64,000 nt of DNA from Yponomeuta sedellus (Eukaryota > Arthropoda > Insecta > Lepidoptera > Yponomeutidae). The translations under genes were made by a program, and so were the position numbers. Where the stretch lies: positions 19,570,182 through 19,634,181 of the forward strand of contig OW203734.1 of assembly GCA_934045075.1 (NCBI GenBank), written 5' to 3'. The first letter of the stretch is position 1, and each line of letters begins with the position of its first letter. This document shows positions 1 through 9,722 of the stretch, one piece after another. The notes under the pieces are model-generated. The model saw only the letters and a program-made list of their open reading frames with translations. It ran no database searches and had not been told where the DNA came from.

Positions 1-195
1 GGACTTACATCGACCAAATAGGGGGTGTATTAGCAAAGGGAAAGATAAAAGTACCCGGAACCGACGTGCGTGCATGCAACGACTTATGAACGTTGATGAA
101 GCGAAGGTGATCTGTCAGGATCATGGCAAGTGGCAGTCCCTGGTCTCTGCCTACCCCTCTGGGATTCAGGCGTGAGGTTATGTATGTATAATAAT
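1..195 (+). mobile_element. 3' end of RTE-like non-LTR retrotransposon (family A)
   Basis: This is a 5'-truncated copy of a family seen repeatedly here (30.6, 39.7, 45.8, 52.0 kb). The plus strand still shows the last part of the reverse-transcriptase ORF (R-T-Y-I-D-Q-I, then A-K-G-K-I-K), followed by the 3' UTR ending GTGAGGTT and a short TATG tail. The window edge cuts it. Family assignment rests on the longer copy at 30.6 kb; the clade is inferred. Confidence 0.7.
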
Positions 196-317
196 TACTG
201 TGCCCTAAGTGGGTATCATACATGAGACCACCCCTAAATGTAACATCTAAAGAAATAAATGTTGTTTTTTAGCTTTAAATATAATTTTACTGTGGTAAAT
301 TAATTTGTGAATAAAAC

Positions 318-445
318 CTTTCCTGATATTGTATAGAATCAGGCGTTACTTTGCGGAAATCCATAATAGCATTAAAAAGTGAAAATTACTTTGCTAAATT
401 CCGCCAAAACTCCCACAAGCACCATGTGGTTAGTTAATGCACTGC
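318..445. repeat. Arm of a fold-back repeat (same family as 55.8-56.2 kb)
   Basis: About 125 bases match the left arm of the fold-back element at 55826-56165 (shared CAGGCGTTACTTTGC and CACAAGCACCAT blocks) with scattered differences. Only one arm is present, so this is a truncated or half copy. From 446 to 977 I see nothing recognisable: no convincing ORF, RNA gene or repeat match. Confidence 0.6.
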
Positions 446-981
446 CTTCCCTTCCACTTTTTCCACTCTATTCTATTCTACATGGTCGCTATAAAGTTAT
501 AAGTTATCTTTCTTTCTAACCGAGATATCAAAAATTATCTGGGGTACTGTAGACTCAAACTGCTTGACAGAGCCTTAGAACTCTGGTGGACTCAGCCCAA
601 CGATTCCCACTACTGCGTATAGGTCCCCGTCACGCCAAACAAAGCGGTGTGCCGCCATTTGCATCCACAAGCTCTCTGCCGACCTGACCACATTGTCCCA
701 CCATGGCAGTTGGTCACGCTCGGTTCTCAGCCACCATTCCGGTACTGCCTTAGTTCACCAGGCACCTTCCTTCCTAGTTACACATTAAACGGGTCTCGGG
801 TAATTACCTTACGTAATTATGTCGGTCAGCTGCGAAAAACTAAAAGTGACTACCCACAATAGTTGACTGTACTCGCCACTCCAGTCTATCCAAGACCACG
901 GCAACTATAACGCTGCCGAAACGTCGGGAAATAAGGTAATTACGTTTTACTTAATAAATAATCGTGATTAGACCTGTTTAA

Positions 982-1060
982 CACTTTCGCGGACGTTTTT
1001 AAAATCTATTGTTCTTTTAATTGTTATGTATGCTATAGCATCCGCGCGTCCGCGAAAGGG
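982..1060. mobile_element. 79-bp piggyBac-like MITE
   Basis: Inverted ends CACTTTCGCGGACG and CGTCCGCGAAAGGG enclose a very short AT-rich core. The element is flanked by TTAA at 978-981 and 1061-1064, the target duplication typical of piggyBac-type transposition. No coding capacity. The superfamily is inferred from the TTAA target and the C/T-rich terminal bases. Confidence 0.65.
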
Positions 1061-1071
1061 TTAATATATAA

Positions 1072-1620
1072 TTATGTGTTCGCGCGAGAATCGATCGCGC
1101 GACGTAATCATGAATCTGTTGTCATTCATTCACCACTCATTCGTTCCGGTGCCGTCGCTCGCGCCGCTACTAATTATCCATCCATCTGCATACACATTCG
1201 CACTGTGACATACGCGCGTGTTAGGTGCTCGAATTCTCGTGAAGTGATAGACATTTGGTGACCAATAAACTTTATCAGCGCAAAGAACAATATATTAACA
1301 ATATATTGAGATCACTTTTAGTGATAAGGCCGCCGTCTGTACTCTTAGGTTAAGAAATATCTGTGTAATTTCCATTTTTATGTACAATAAAGTGTTCTCT
1401 ATCTATCTATCTATTGACAATATTAGACTTTAAATGAACAGTGCAGGAGTGTTCCCCGTGCGCTGGACGCATCAGCTCATCCCTCACCGCTCATCATCTG
1501 CCCAACAGCTTAAAGCGATCCATCATCCACCATCACCAAGTAAGTCCATTCACATAACCTCCCATTCCGCTCTCTCAATCAGCCCGTCGTGAGGTAGACC
1601 TAGCCGACACTGGATAACTA
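1072..1620 (+). repeat. LTR/leader-like repeat, copy 1 (interrupted)
   Basis: It matches 28082-28520 over its whole length: a block rich in CG (TCGCGCGAC) and CATTCATTC motifs, then ATTTGGTGACCAA, then a leader-like block ending before CTAGCCGACACTGG. TTTGGTGACC resembles a tRNA primer-binding site placed after an LTR, so this may be the 5' end of a deleted LTR retrotransposon. That is inference; no gag or pol follows. The copy is split by the insertion at about 1296-1424. 1621-1934 holds only AT-rich sequence with no feature I can support. Confidence 0.5.
1296..1424 (+). mobile_element. Non-LTR retrotransposon 3' end (family B) inside the repeat
   Basis: The 3' UTR signature GATAAGGCCGCC, AATAAAGTG and a (CTAT)n tail interrupt the repeat. 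The uninterrupted repeat copy near 28.32 kb gives the empty-site sequence, and an ACAATATT-like duplication flanks the insert. A short 5'-truncated retroposed tail. Confidence 0.7.
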
Positions 1621-1934
1621 CCACTATGTATGAGTATCGCGAAACATTAAGAAATATTATCTTCCTTTCCAGTCAGGTGTCCCATCTATCGCCAACTCAG
1701 GGTCGAAATTCTGTAAACAATAACGTCTAGCTTTGTCCGACGTCGGATGACGGTATTTGTTACTGTATCCAATATTCTGAGTATATTATTATTTAAATAT
1801 ATGTACATTATATCGTAGGTATATATATCATTATATCATTGTATAAGTAATTATATTCTTGCACTCGTTTACTGTTTGTTATCAATATATTATGTTCGAT
1901 TTAGTTATTTATGTACATGCACCACGTACCGACT

Positions 1935-2079
1935 TCATACAATCCACTCCATGCAAAGGTTGTCTGGAAGAGATCGCTCTTAGCGTTAAGACCGCCAATT
2001 GTATACCGTTTTTTAAAAGATTTAAAAATCATGGTTGTAACATTTTTCTGGTTGTGCAATAAATCTATCTATCTATCTA
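1935..2079 (+). mobile_element. Non-LTR retrotransposon 3' end (family B)
   Basis: GTTGTCTGGAAGAGATCGCT, an AAGACCGCC motif, GTTGTGCAATAAA and a (CTAT)n tail are the family B 3' UTR. No reverse transcriptase remains. 2080-2500 shows no recognisable feature. Confidence 0.65.
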
Positions 2080-2504
2080 CCAATCAAAGTCACGAAACAG
2101 ATTTTAGATAGAGGACACCTTATTGCGCAAACAGAAAAAAGAATACAACAATGATTTCTTACGTCTAAGTAATGCAATACAAACTTATCAAAACTTTAGT
2201 TAGTTTGGACGGAACTTTATAATATTTTCTATTCCCTCATTAAAACCTCTCGCGAACTCTGGCACGTTAAATACATGCACATAATCTCGTTAGTAAAATG
2301 TAGAAAGGGACAGATATAACTTTCGTAACAGGGTCTCTAACGAAATCCTTTTTAAATGAAAGGATTCCAAACGAATCGCCGGAAAAGCCGACCGATTCGA
2401 GCGCACACTATTTTGGGTCTTGAGACCCATCTGATGAAGAATTTAATTAGATTGGACCTTTTGAAAATAATATTACTTCCTCCTCCAATATACTCGGTCG
2501 CTTC

Positions 2505-2612
2505 AGTCTATCCGAAGGTTGTCTGGAAGAGATTACTCTTAGTGATAAGGCCGCCGTCTGTACTGTATAGGTTAAGATATATCTGTGTAATTTCCAATAA
2601 ATATGTATAAAA
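2505..2612 (+). mobile_element. Non-LTR retrotransposon 3' end (family B)
   Basis: GGTTGTCTGGAAGAGATTAC, then GATAAGGCCGCCGTCTGTAC and a CCAATAAATATG end. A 5'-truncated 3' UTR fragment of the same family as 1.3 and 1.9 kb. 2613-2931 shows nothing else. Confidence 0.65.
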
Positions 2613-2931
2613 TATAAAAAAAGCAAATTATGTAGGAAGTTTCCATAACTGTTTAAAAATGGAGCTCTCAGGTAGATATCGCTTAAGCAAGCCTGTATTA
2701 CCTCAATAATCAGATTGGATACAGTTGTGTCCAAGTGAGTACGAACCCAATTCAGAGACAGCCAGACGTGACTATTTTATACGTATTAAAATTTAATAGC
2801 CGGGCTTTAGGATTTCTGATTGCAGGGGTGTTAGATTTCTCGTTTTGAATGTTCTAAATTGCTTTTCTACGTAAACTGACCTTTCGTGGCCTAGTTAAAT
2901 AGCGGTAATTCGAGGAAAACAAAGTAATTAC

Positions 2932-3083
2932 AGAGTATTAGGTTAGACGAGTTTTTGAACCCATAGCCGTGTATGAATGCTTATCTTGAGCTGTAAACAT
3001 AGTAATGGATAACTATCTTTACAGCTCAAGATAAGCATTCATACACGGCTATGGGTTCAAAAACTCGTCTTACCTAATACTCT
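2932..3083. repeat. 66-bp-arm palindrome (fold-back)
   Basis: The left arm 2932-2997 and right arm 3018-3083 are reverse complements with one mismatch by eye, around a 20-base loop. It has no coding capacity and is either a fold-back MITE or a recent inverted duplication. No clear target duplication is seen. Confidence 0.85.
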
Positions 3084-4072
3084 ATAATTAATTTGTTTTA
3101 ATTGTACCTGTTATAGGAATAACGTATACTCTGAAAAATTTTGTTTCCAGTATTACCAGTATTCCACTTTAAATACAAAATATAATCTACAATTTTTATT
3201 TTTTAGGTTTAAATGTGCACTCGATTACGAACCATAAGTTATGTTATATATCTCTAATATATAAAAATCGGGTGTCACCGTGCTAGCTATTGAACTCTTC
3301 TGAAACGGTTTCACTGACTACCTATAGTGATTTTTTGTGTACTTATATGTGTACAGGCGACTCAAGCAAATCAAATATCATTCACTTCATTTTGTGGCAT
3401 TTGTAGGATTTTGCTTACATTGGGTTTTTAAAGACGCCAAGCTGACTAAAAGTTGGTGGTTTGTTTGAGGAACCTAGTGAGCAGAGGAAAACAGATCCCA
3501 AACTCGAACTGTGGCGACTGCAGTGCCAATATAAGCTGTCTGTTGCAGCTGTAAATAGGTACTTTCGCTGGATGAAACCTGGTATATCTTAAATTTGTAT
3601 GTTAAAAATTTTAAAAGGTACTGTGATTTAAGGCCGAAAATTTAATTTTTATTAAGATACCTCTTTCTAGAACTAAGTTATGCTGGGTTGTAGTGATATA
3701 AATATTTTATGTTTATAAAGCACTTTAAAAATCAATCAATGACATCTGTCACGTGGCCAACTAGTTGAAGCTGAACTGCAAGAAAGCTGTTAAGACATAC
3801 TTACTAAAATTCGTATTATAGCAATCATATGAGATTTTTACTATTCCTGTATCGCCTAGCATAGCTAAGCGGCATCAGACACCTAAATTAGAACGTAACA
3901 ATTTCCATCAAATAATTCAAACTTATTTCGATTGCGGCACTCCCAAAGACCGTGAAGCTTGGAAAACCATGAGGGAGCCCTATGTCCTGCAGTGGGCGTC
4001 AAATGGCTGAATTGAAACTTGACTAGGGTGCGCTGGGCAGCTATTATAAGAAAGTAAGGTTACAGTACTTAC
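3084..4072. other. No gene recognised; intron side of the receptor exon
   Basis: AT-rich sequence lying downstream of the receptor exon's splice donor on the minus strand, so presumably intron. I looked on the minus strand for the next short receptor exon and did not find it. 3252-3340 resembles the start of a dispersed repeat but I could not match it inside the window. Confidence 0.5.
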
Positions 4073-4258
4073 AACGTCGATGAGCTGACTGAGCCGCAGC
4101 CCCATTTTGACGGTCAGCCGGTCGGAGTTGTTCCCCACGGGCCTGATGAGTCGGTTATAGTTCGACAGTAAGTCGTCGTACAGCCGCTTCGCCTCGGGAT
4201 TGGCGTCGCTCACGCGGCCCCACAAGCACAACACTCCCACCACCAGCGCCAACACCAT
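4073..4258 (-). CDS. Nicotinic acetylcholine receptor alpha subunit, first coding exon
   Basis: It encodes the N-terminus of a Cys-loop, acetylcholine-gated cation channel subunit of the neuronal plasma membrane. The start is a hydrophobic signal peptide ([13 protein letters not shown], probable cleavage after S-D-A). It is followed by the start of the mature subunit, [20 protein letters not shown], then [11 protein letters not shown]. This matches insect alpha1-alpha4/alpha8-type subunits rather than alpha5-7 or beta1; I cannot fix the paralogue. An in-frame TAG lies nine bases before the ATG, supporting this start. The exon ends in phase 0 after the valine at 4073 with donor GTAAGT (4072-4067), as expected before the next short exon of the family. 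A pyrimidine-rich CCAG just upstream (4277-4280) could be an acceptor, making a noncoding 5' exon further right. The remaining exons lie beyond the left edge. Confidence 0.88.
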
Positions 4259-4407
4259 CTTAGGCTAACACCACCCCTGGAACAACAGAAAGAGGCGCTG
4301 GTTAATATTTTCCTTCACACATTTATCTTCAGCTCTTAGACCCGGCTGCCTGAGTGATTTTAAACGATCGCGAATGGATGTGTAAACCGTCTTTCACTAA
4401 CGCTAGT

Positions 4408-4655
4408 CGCATTTTTCCGAGCGGTTCCGTGTTTCAAGGCACGTTAAACAGTTGGTGCCGGCTGCCGTCGATAGATGGCAGTCGTTAAGCCAAGTCAGAT
4501 GCCTTAGGGCGGCTTGAACACTTCTGACAGTAAGACCAGCCACTTGCAAGCCTTCACCAATCCGGACTTGGCCCCTGTGGTAGAGAATGGCCTATACCTT
4601 CCTCAGGGTAGAGACCCGTGCCCCTCGGTGGGGACATAAGGTTGATGACGATTTA
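4408..4655 (+). mobile_element. 5S-type SINE, 5'-truncated (diverged subfamily)
   Basis: It carries the central and 3' parts of the SINE: CCGAGCGGTTCCGTG, TGGCAGTCGTTAAGCCA, CCGGACTTGGCCCC, GTAGAGAATGGCC and an end at GGTTGATGAC. It lacks the 5S-like head. The same subfamily occurs at 49.1 kb. It lies just upstream of the receptor exon. 4656-5220 contains no other feature I can support. Confidence 0.65.
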
Positions 4656-5227
4656 TATTCGTCCTATTTGTTCCCTTTACTTCTCCATAGAGTCTGGGGC
4701 TGACATATTGTATTTTTAGTTTATATTGAGACCTTCAGAATGGAGAAAAAATGTGGTTGAGAAATATTAGTAGATTTGTCTCAATTCTCAAATTTGAGAG
4801 TGCCACCAATTAGGCAATTAAGTTCGGTTGCCTCTTTGTACATTTATTAAACCACTTGTATTACTCATCATAAAATACCATTCTTATATCAGAAATCTAG
4901 CAATTAAGAGCAAGCATAGAATAAACGCGTTTAGTCAGCACAGTGGGCACGGGTTCTAAGCTAGTTTCCACCCCATTTGGCAGGATTAAGACCCGGCTGG
5001 GTTAATTACGAGATAAGGCCCGGGCAGAGGGTACAATAAAACGTGCCTTTATAAATCAATCCGTGTGCGCGCGATACGAGTAACCGCGGTGGAAGATTCG
5101 AGAGCGATATTAGGTTAGGGCGATTGTTTTATGGATATACAGGGTGTAAGGGGCGAAGAGGAAAAGAAGGGAGCTTGAAGCAGACCACCTGCTATATTGT
5201 TTTTTTTTTATTAATAGCAAAAAATAA

Positions 5228-5420
5228 CCTTTACAAACCTATTTAGAGGCTAAAAATTCCACCCATGCCGGGATTCGAACCCGCGACCTCTGGCTATCCG
5301 TGCCAGCGCTCTTTCCAACTGAGCTCGCCCATTAGCCAGAGGTCGCGGGTTCGAATCCCGGCATGCGTGGAATTTTTAGCCTATAAATGGGTTTCTAAGT
5401 TTGTCCTTAGCACGGGTTAG
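5228..5420. mobile_element. tRNA-derived SINE, fold-back copy
   Basis: A minus-oriented copy (ACCTATTTAGAGGC tail, GGGATTCGAACCC T-arm, CCAACTGAGCT D-arm) runs straight into a plus-oriented copy beginning CGCCCATTAGCCAGAGG and ending in the GTCCTTAGCACGGGTTAGTG tail. The arms are about 65 bp. The loop holds the tRNA 5' half, with its outermost bases flipped relative to the rest. Confidence 0.75.
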
Positions 5421-5554
5421 TGCATTAAAAATAATATAATAACCTTTACAGCGGGAAGAATTTGGGTTGGTGCTATTCTCTAGGCCGACACCACACAGCA
5501 GCTTAAAATCTACTAGACCTAAGACCTTGTGAGCAAACCTGAATACTTTTGGTG

Positions 5555-5680
5555 TTGTTGTACCTCAATGCTTGAAATCGCCAATCAGCTGCGAGCACGC
5601 GTGGTAATTAAGCAGCCCACACTATCTCTCTCTGAGAGGAGACCTGTGGCCTGTGAGACTTATAATTTTGCTTTTTCCTC
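5555..5680 (+). mobile_element. Body fragment of tRNA-headed SINE (family T2)
   Basis: It matches the body of the fuller copy at 40235-40552: TGCTTGAAATCGCCAATC, GCACGCGTGGTAATTA, CTATCTCTCTCTGAGAG and GGCCTGTG. The tRNA-like head is missing. Confidence 0.55.
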
Positions 5681-5689
5681 TGCAGTATA

Positions 5690-5790
5690 ATATATAACCT
5701 TTAGTATTAACGCCGCCAATTGTACTGTACTATGTTATTGTTTGTCTCTTATGCAGTTTCTGGTGTACATACAATAAAGAAAATTCTATG
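5690..5790 (+). mobile_element. Non-LTR retrotransposon 3' end (family B)
   Basis: A degenerate AACGCCGCCAATTGTACTG motif is followed by GTGTACATACAATAAAG. A truncated 3' UTR interrupted or bounded by the MITE starting at 5798. Confidence 0.55.
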
Positions 5791-5797
5791 TCTATAT

Positions 5798-6050
5798 ATC
5801 GCTCATTTGGCAGAATAATGACGCAAATGTACTTTTTTGCCAATTTGAGTTAAGTATGCCAAAACACCCGAAATAACTGTTTACACTTGGGGAAAAAATG
5901 ACAGTAATGTAGTTTTGTTTTTTATCGCGTGACAGCGCCACTGTCGTTGTGGCATTTTGACAAAGTTCTAACACTTCTGAATGAAATAACGGTCTCTCCT
6001 GTAAAATTGGAAAAAGGACATTTGCGTCAATATTCTGCCAAATGAGCGAT
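5798..6050. mobile_element. 253-bp MITE with ~46-bp inverted ends
   Basis: The ends ATCGCTCATTTGGCAGAAT and ATTCTGCCAAATGAGCGAT are perfect inverted repeats, and similarity continues inwards for about 46 bases (TGACGCAAATGT shared). No ORF of substance. The target duplication is unclear because the flanks are AT repeats, so the superfamily is unassigned. Confidence 0.75.
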
Positions 6051-6054
6051 ATGT

Positions 6055-6165
6055 CTTTGTGTGGAAGATATCAGTTTTAGTTATAAAGCCACCGTCTCTG
6101 CTTTTAGGTTAAGAAATATCTGTGTTATTTCCATTTTTATGTACAATAAAGTGTTTTTTTTTATA
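6055..6165 (+). mobile_element. Non-LTR retrotransposon 3' end (family B)
   Basis: ATAAAGCCACCGTCTCTGC, GTTAAGAAATATCTGTG and TACAATAAAGTG are the family B 3' UTR. It directly follows the MITE, so the MITE probably landed in or beside it. Confidence 0.6.
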
Positions 6166-7654
6166 TAAAGGAGGAAAAACAGAATCAACAACAAGCAAAT
6201 AAATACAGTAAACGACTTATCTTATTAAATATTGTTAATTCCTAAGCATTCCTCACAGCTAGATAAGAGCTAAGTATGCGGTAAGAGTAGAATACATACC
6301 ATTCATGAATACTCTTGTTACTTAAAAAGATACATATCAGTACGAAAGCATCTATGTCTACTTAGTAATTTACAAAAAAAGAAAATTACAAGAAATCGAT
6401 TGAGAATTGAAAATTCTCTGCCTATCTAACTATATCGGCTCTATTATTAAATCAGGCAAAATGAGAAAATTTCGTATAGCGGTAATAATTCACGGCGGGC
6501 ACGCAAAGCTTTGCCGTGTATATTTTTACTGCTTTCATGTCATTCGGTCCCTGTAAGCTGCTTACTTTGCGCCGAGACACGTTTGAAACTCCACCTGTAG
6601 ATTACAAGACCCTTATTATGAGGAAAATATTGAATGAAGAAAATGTGTATTTTTACCATTACTTGTAGAATATCAAGAAAGTGGAAATGAACTACATTTA
6701 TTGCTGAAACACAAATTTACATTATTTACACAAGACTAGTTTTTTTTTTAAGTAGGACTGGTTACACTTGACCCCAGTCACGGCTGATGGTAAGAAGACG
6801 GGGTCTACGATGTTACGTGCTTACCTGTTAAATGCCGGTTAGCTCTACTTTTAAAGACACCCAGGTTATATGTCTCCGAAAAGGCAGACGATGGCAGCGG
6901 GTTCGACTTTGCTGTTCTTATTATAAAAGAATGAGCATTGTCACATCCTATTTTTTATTCTATAAATCTAAAATATAGACTATTAGAAGAAACTCATTCG
7001 AATATTTTCTTAATTTTTGATGTAATTATTTTTTTATTAATTATTTAAAGTTTTGTAAGTATGACGTCACCACTGGCATTATGAACTAGGTTCATTGAAT
7101 TTATTCATGATAAAAAAAAATTACGTTTGACAAATAAATGTTGTTGTTGACGAATTTTTTTTTAAATATTTGTAGGCAATGGAAGTACCGCTTTAGAGCC
7201 AATGATGACGTCATTGAAAGAAAAAAGGTAGTGAACATTATTTTGCGATAAATATTAATAATCCGTTTTTATTTTACCTATTTAAACCCCTACGGCCTTA
7301 TTAATAAATAAGTTATACACTCTGAATAACTATTTGACGGATATCAATTCAAACTGGTTTAATCGCATTTAGCGTACTATTAACCAGTTTGTCTGACCTC
7401 GCATAACGGCTGAATACACAGCTCATAACCTTTATTAGTAAGGCCACTAAAGTAATCAGTATCCCTATTCCTCGAAAAGGTTTTCACTTTACGACAGTCG
7501 ATGCTTCCCTGATCAATGCGCATTCGCGAATCACTCGGTGCGGATTCGCGGAATTTCGACAACAAATGCGTGCATTAGAGCCGATCGTCTGGTGGTCCGA
7601 TGGAAGAAAGGGGTCGGGGGTATAATTTCATTAAGTATATAATTGAAAATACGT
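6166..7654. other. AT-rich stretch, no gene recognised
   Basis: Mostly AT-rich sequence with short homopolymers. 6740-6910 (TTGACCCCAGTCACGGCTGA onward) reads like a degenerate dispersed repeat but has no second copy in this window. No ORF here looks protein-like. Confidence 0.45.
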
Positions 7655-8018
7655 TATCAACCCTTGTATGTACCCACTGCTGGGGCACGGATCTCTTACT
7701 GCATCGATGGAAGGTTAGGCCATACTCCACCACGGGGGCCAAGTCCAGGTTGGTGGAGGATTGTAAGACAGTGGCGGGCCTTACTGTCAGAAGTTACCAA
7801 ACCGCCCATAAGGCCTCTGACATGGCGTAACGACTGACATTACATGTCAGCTAGCACCAACAGCTTAACGTGCCTTGCGAAGCATGGAAGCGCTCGGAAA
7901 AATGCCACTAGCGGTAGGCACGGGACGGTCACCCATCCTGCACCTGACCGCGCTTGTTGTTGCTTAACTCAAGTGATTCATTCCAATCACTGGGTTCGCC
8001 TAGGCCACTAGCGCTTCA
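7655..8018 (-). mobile_element. 5S-type SINE, nearly full length
   Basis: Read on the minus strand it runs from a 5S-rRNA-like head (GTTAAGCAACAACAAGCGCG and GGATGGGTGACCG) through the conserved body (CGGACTTGGCCCCCGTGG) to the GGTTGATA end. AAGCAAC and GATGGGTGACC correspond to the internal promoter regions of 5S rRNA genes, which RNA polymerase III transcribes. 8019-8420 shows no other feature. Confidence 0.75.
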
Positions 8019-8422
8019 TAATTGAAAATGTTTTGTAAAAAATATTAAAACACAAAGGGACTCAAGCTTAGCAATATGCCGCCCAGAGACGCATGCAAAA
8101 CCGGTCGGCTCTGATTTTCAGCATGAGGAACGAAGACAAACATATATCGAGGAATACTAGCTTAGGTACAAACGGCGTCGCAGCGCTGGAATTACTAGCA
8201 GTGTGAACATACAAAGAAATTATACTTAATGCATTCTTAGGACCAGTTTGAACTAACGAATCGTAATGAAATTGTTTTTTTAAATGGTATTCGACAATTT
8301 TCTAAAGTGTGACGAATTCTTGGTCATAGTCGTATATCACTTCTCACGCCATTAATACCCAAAAAAATATTTGTAGGTAATTATACTCTTTATTATTATT
8401 ATATTTATATAATTTTACTTTA

Positions 8423-8509
8423 CCGGTGATCTGTCAGGATCGTGGCAAGTGGCAGTCCCTGGTCTCTGCCTACCCCTCTGGGATACAGGCGTGAGGTTAT
8501 GTATGTATG

Positions 8510-8539
<30 letters not shown>
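8423..8539 (+). mobile_element. Family A non-LTR 3' end with (TATG)n tail
   Basis: GATCTGTCAGGATCGTGGCA to GGGATACAGGCGTGAGGT is the family A 3' UTR, followed by about ten TATG units. The microsatellite is the element's own tail rather than an independent repeat. Confidence 0.75.
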
Positions 8540-8540
<1 letters not shown>

Positions 8541-8774
8541 TTCTACTTTACGTGTGTATGTCACTGAATTGTTCATTAACGGCTGGACAGACTTGAATGA
8601 TTTTTTTGGTATGCGTTTGGGTGGCGCCTTGAACATCACGAGTGTAGGTGATGATGCAGGACATCTGTTGGGTCCGCTAATTTTGAAATTAAAACTTAGT
8701 TTTACTTCCAACGTTCAATACGTGTTTTGATTAGAATTTTGAATTGTACGTTACTAATTAATTATTTTTTTTAA

Positions 8775-8975
8775 TGCATTAACCCGTGCTAAGGACAATA
8801 TTAAAAACCTATTTAGAGGCTAAAAATTCCACCCAGGCCAGGACTCTAACCCGCGACCTCTGGCTAACCATGCCAGCGCTCTACCAACTGAGCTGATGGG
8901 CGACTTGCTGGTATCACTGAAATTTCGAACCTCTGTACAATACTCTCTGTTTTAAAAACCTATTTAGAAACCAAA
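8775..8975 (-). mobile_element. tRNA-derived SINE with 5' leader
   Basis: On the minus strand: a leader (AGAGGTTCGAAATTTCAGTG), a tRNA-like part with GCCCATCAGCTCAGTTGG and a degenerate T-arm, then TTTTTAGCCTCTAAATAGG and GTCCTTAGCACGGGTTAATG. The tRNA-like part carries A- and B-box-like promoter sequences. Confidence 0.75.
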
Positions 8976-9073
8976 ATTCCACCCATGCCGGGATTCGAAC
9001 TCGCGACCTCGGGCTATCCGTGCCAGAGGTCGCGGGTGCTAAGGACAATTTTAAAAACCTATTTAGAGGCTTT
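8952..9073. mobile_element. Second, rearranged tRNA-SINE fragment
   Basis: A minus fragment (ACCTATTTAGAAACC to CTATCCGTGCC) turns into a short plus segment (AGAGGTCGCGGGT), then jumps back to the minus tail (GCTAAGGACAATTTTAAAA). With 8775-8975 it forms a block enclosed by 32-bp direct repeats (about 8722-8752 and 9078-9110, GTTTTGATTAGAATTTTGAA). Confidence 0.55.
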
Positions 9074-9105
9074 ACTGTGTTTTGATTAGAATTTTGAATT
9101 ATACG

Positions 9106-9375
9106 TTAATTATTAATCAAACTAATTATTACGTAGATGTTAGGATTCAAACCAAATAACTGACGCATTTGTGTAAATACTACCGCATCATCAAGCGTAC
9201 TAACGTCAACACCTCGCATTTCCAACAAAACATTTCCCAATTCTACTCCAGGTACTCCTGTTTCTTTGTATTTATAAATTATATGGAAGCAAAAGCTTCC
9301 CAATGAATATGATGAATGTTCACCTAATAATATTATGGTTTGTAAAAGCGCAGAGTATCGTGGGAAATTCAACAT
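9106..9375 (-). other. Unrecognised 89-codon open frame
   Basis: The frame has a protein-like composition (hydrophobic L-L-Q-T-I-I-L-L-G, then Y-K-Y-K-E-T-G-V-P-G-V-E-L-G and M-R-Q-L-F-G-L-N-P). No low-complexity run explains it. I do not recognise a family and see no splice structure. It may be a TE remnant or chance. Confidence 0.2.
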
Positions 9376-9487
9376 GTGTTTTGCAAAAATTGCGGAGTCT
9401 GTCTTATCTATAATATTAGTTTGTTTTTTTCACTGTCTTATTTCGTATATTTTTGACAGCTTAATGTGTCTTAGCTACTTTAACTAG

Positions 9488-9592
9488 TAGTCCAACCCGG
9501 ACTTGGCCCCCGTGGTGAAGTTTGGCCTAACCTTCTTGCGATGCAGAAAAACCCGTGCCTAGCATTGGGGATATGCAAAGGTTTGTTGCCAA
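9488..9592 (+). mobile_element. 5S-type SINE 3' fragment
   Basis: CAACCCGGACTTGGCCCCCG, GGCCTAACCTTCTTGCGATG and a degraded end. Only the 3' third of the SINE is present. Confidence 0.6.
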
Positions 9593-9599
9593 TGTGTCC

Positions 9600-9722
9600 T
9601 AGCAAAACAAATACAGGATTTAGAAATCTACTACAGAGATAAACTTGCCTTTGTACATGTTTTGTGTTATGTAATGTACGGAAATTTTTGTGTGAAATAA
9701 AGTATATTTAATAATTTTAAGC
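9600..9722 (+). mobile_element. Non-LTR retrotransposon 3' end (family C)
   Basis: CAGAGATAAACTTGCCTTTG, TACATGTTTTGTG and GAAATAAAGTATA match the insertion at 13774-13883. A 5'-truncated 3' UTR with an AT-rich tail. Confidence 0.55.

Noticed and set aside
3252..3340. Possible Helitron 5' end (CTAATATATAAAAATCGGG)
   Set aside because: No matching CTAG end or second copy found within reach.
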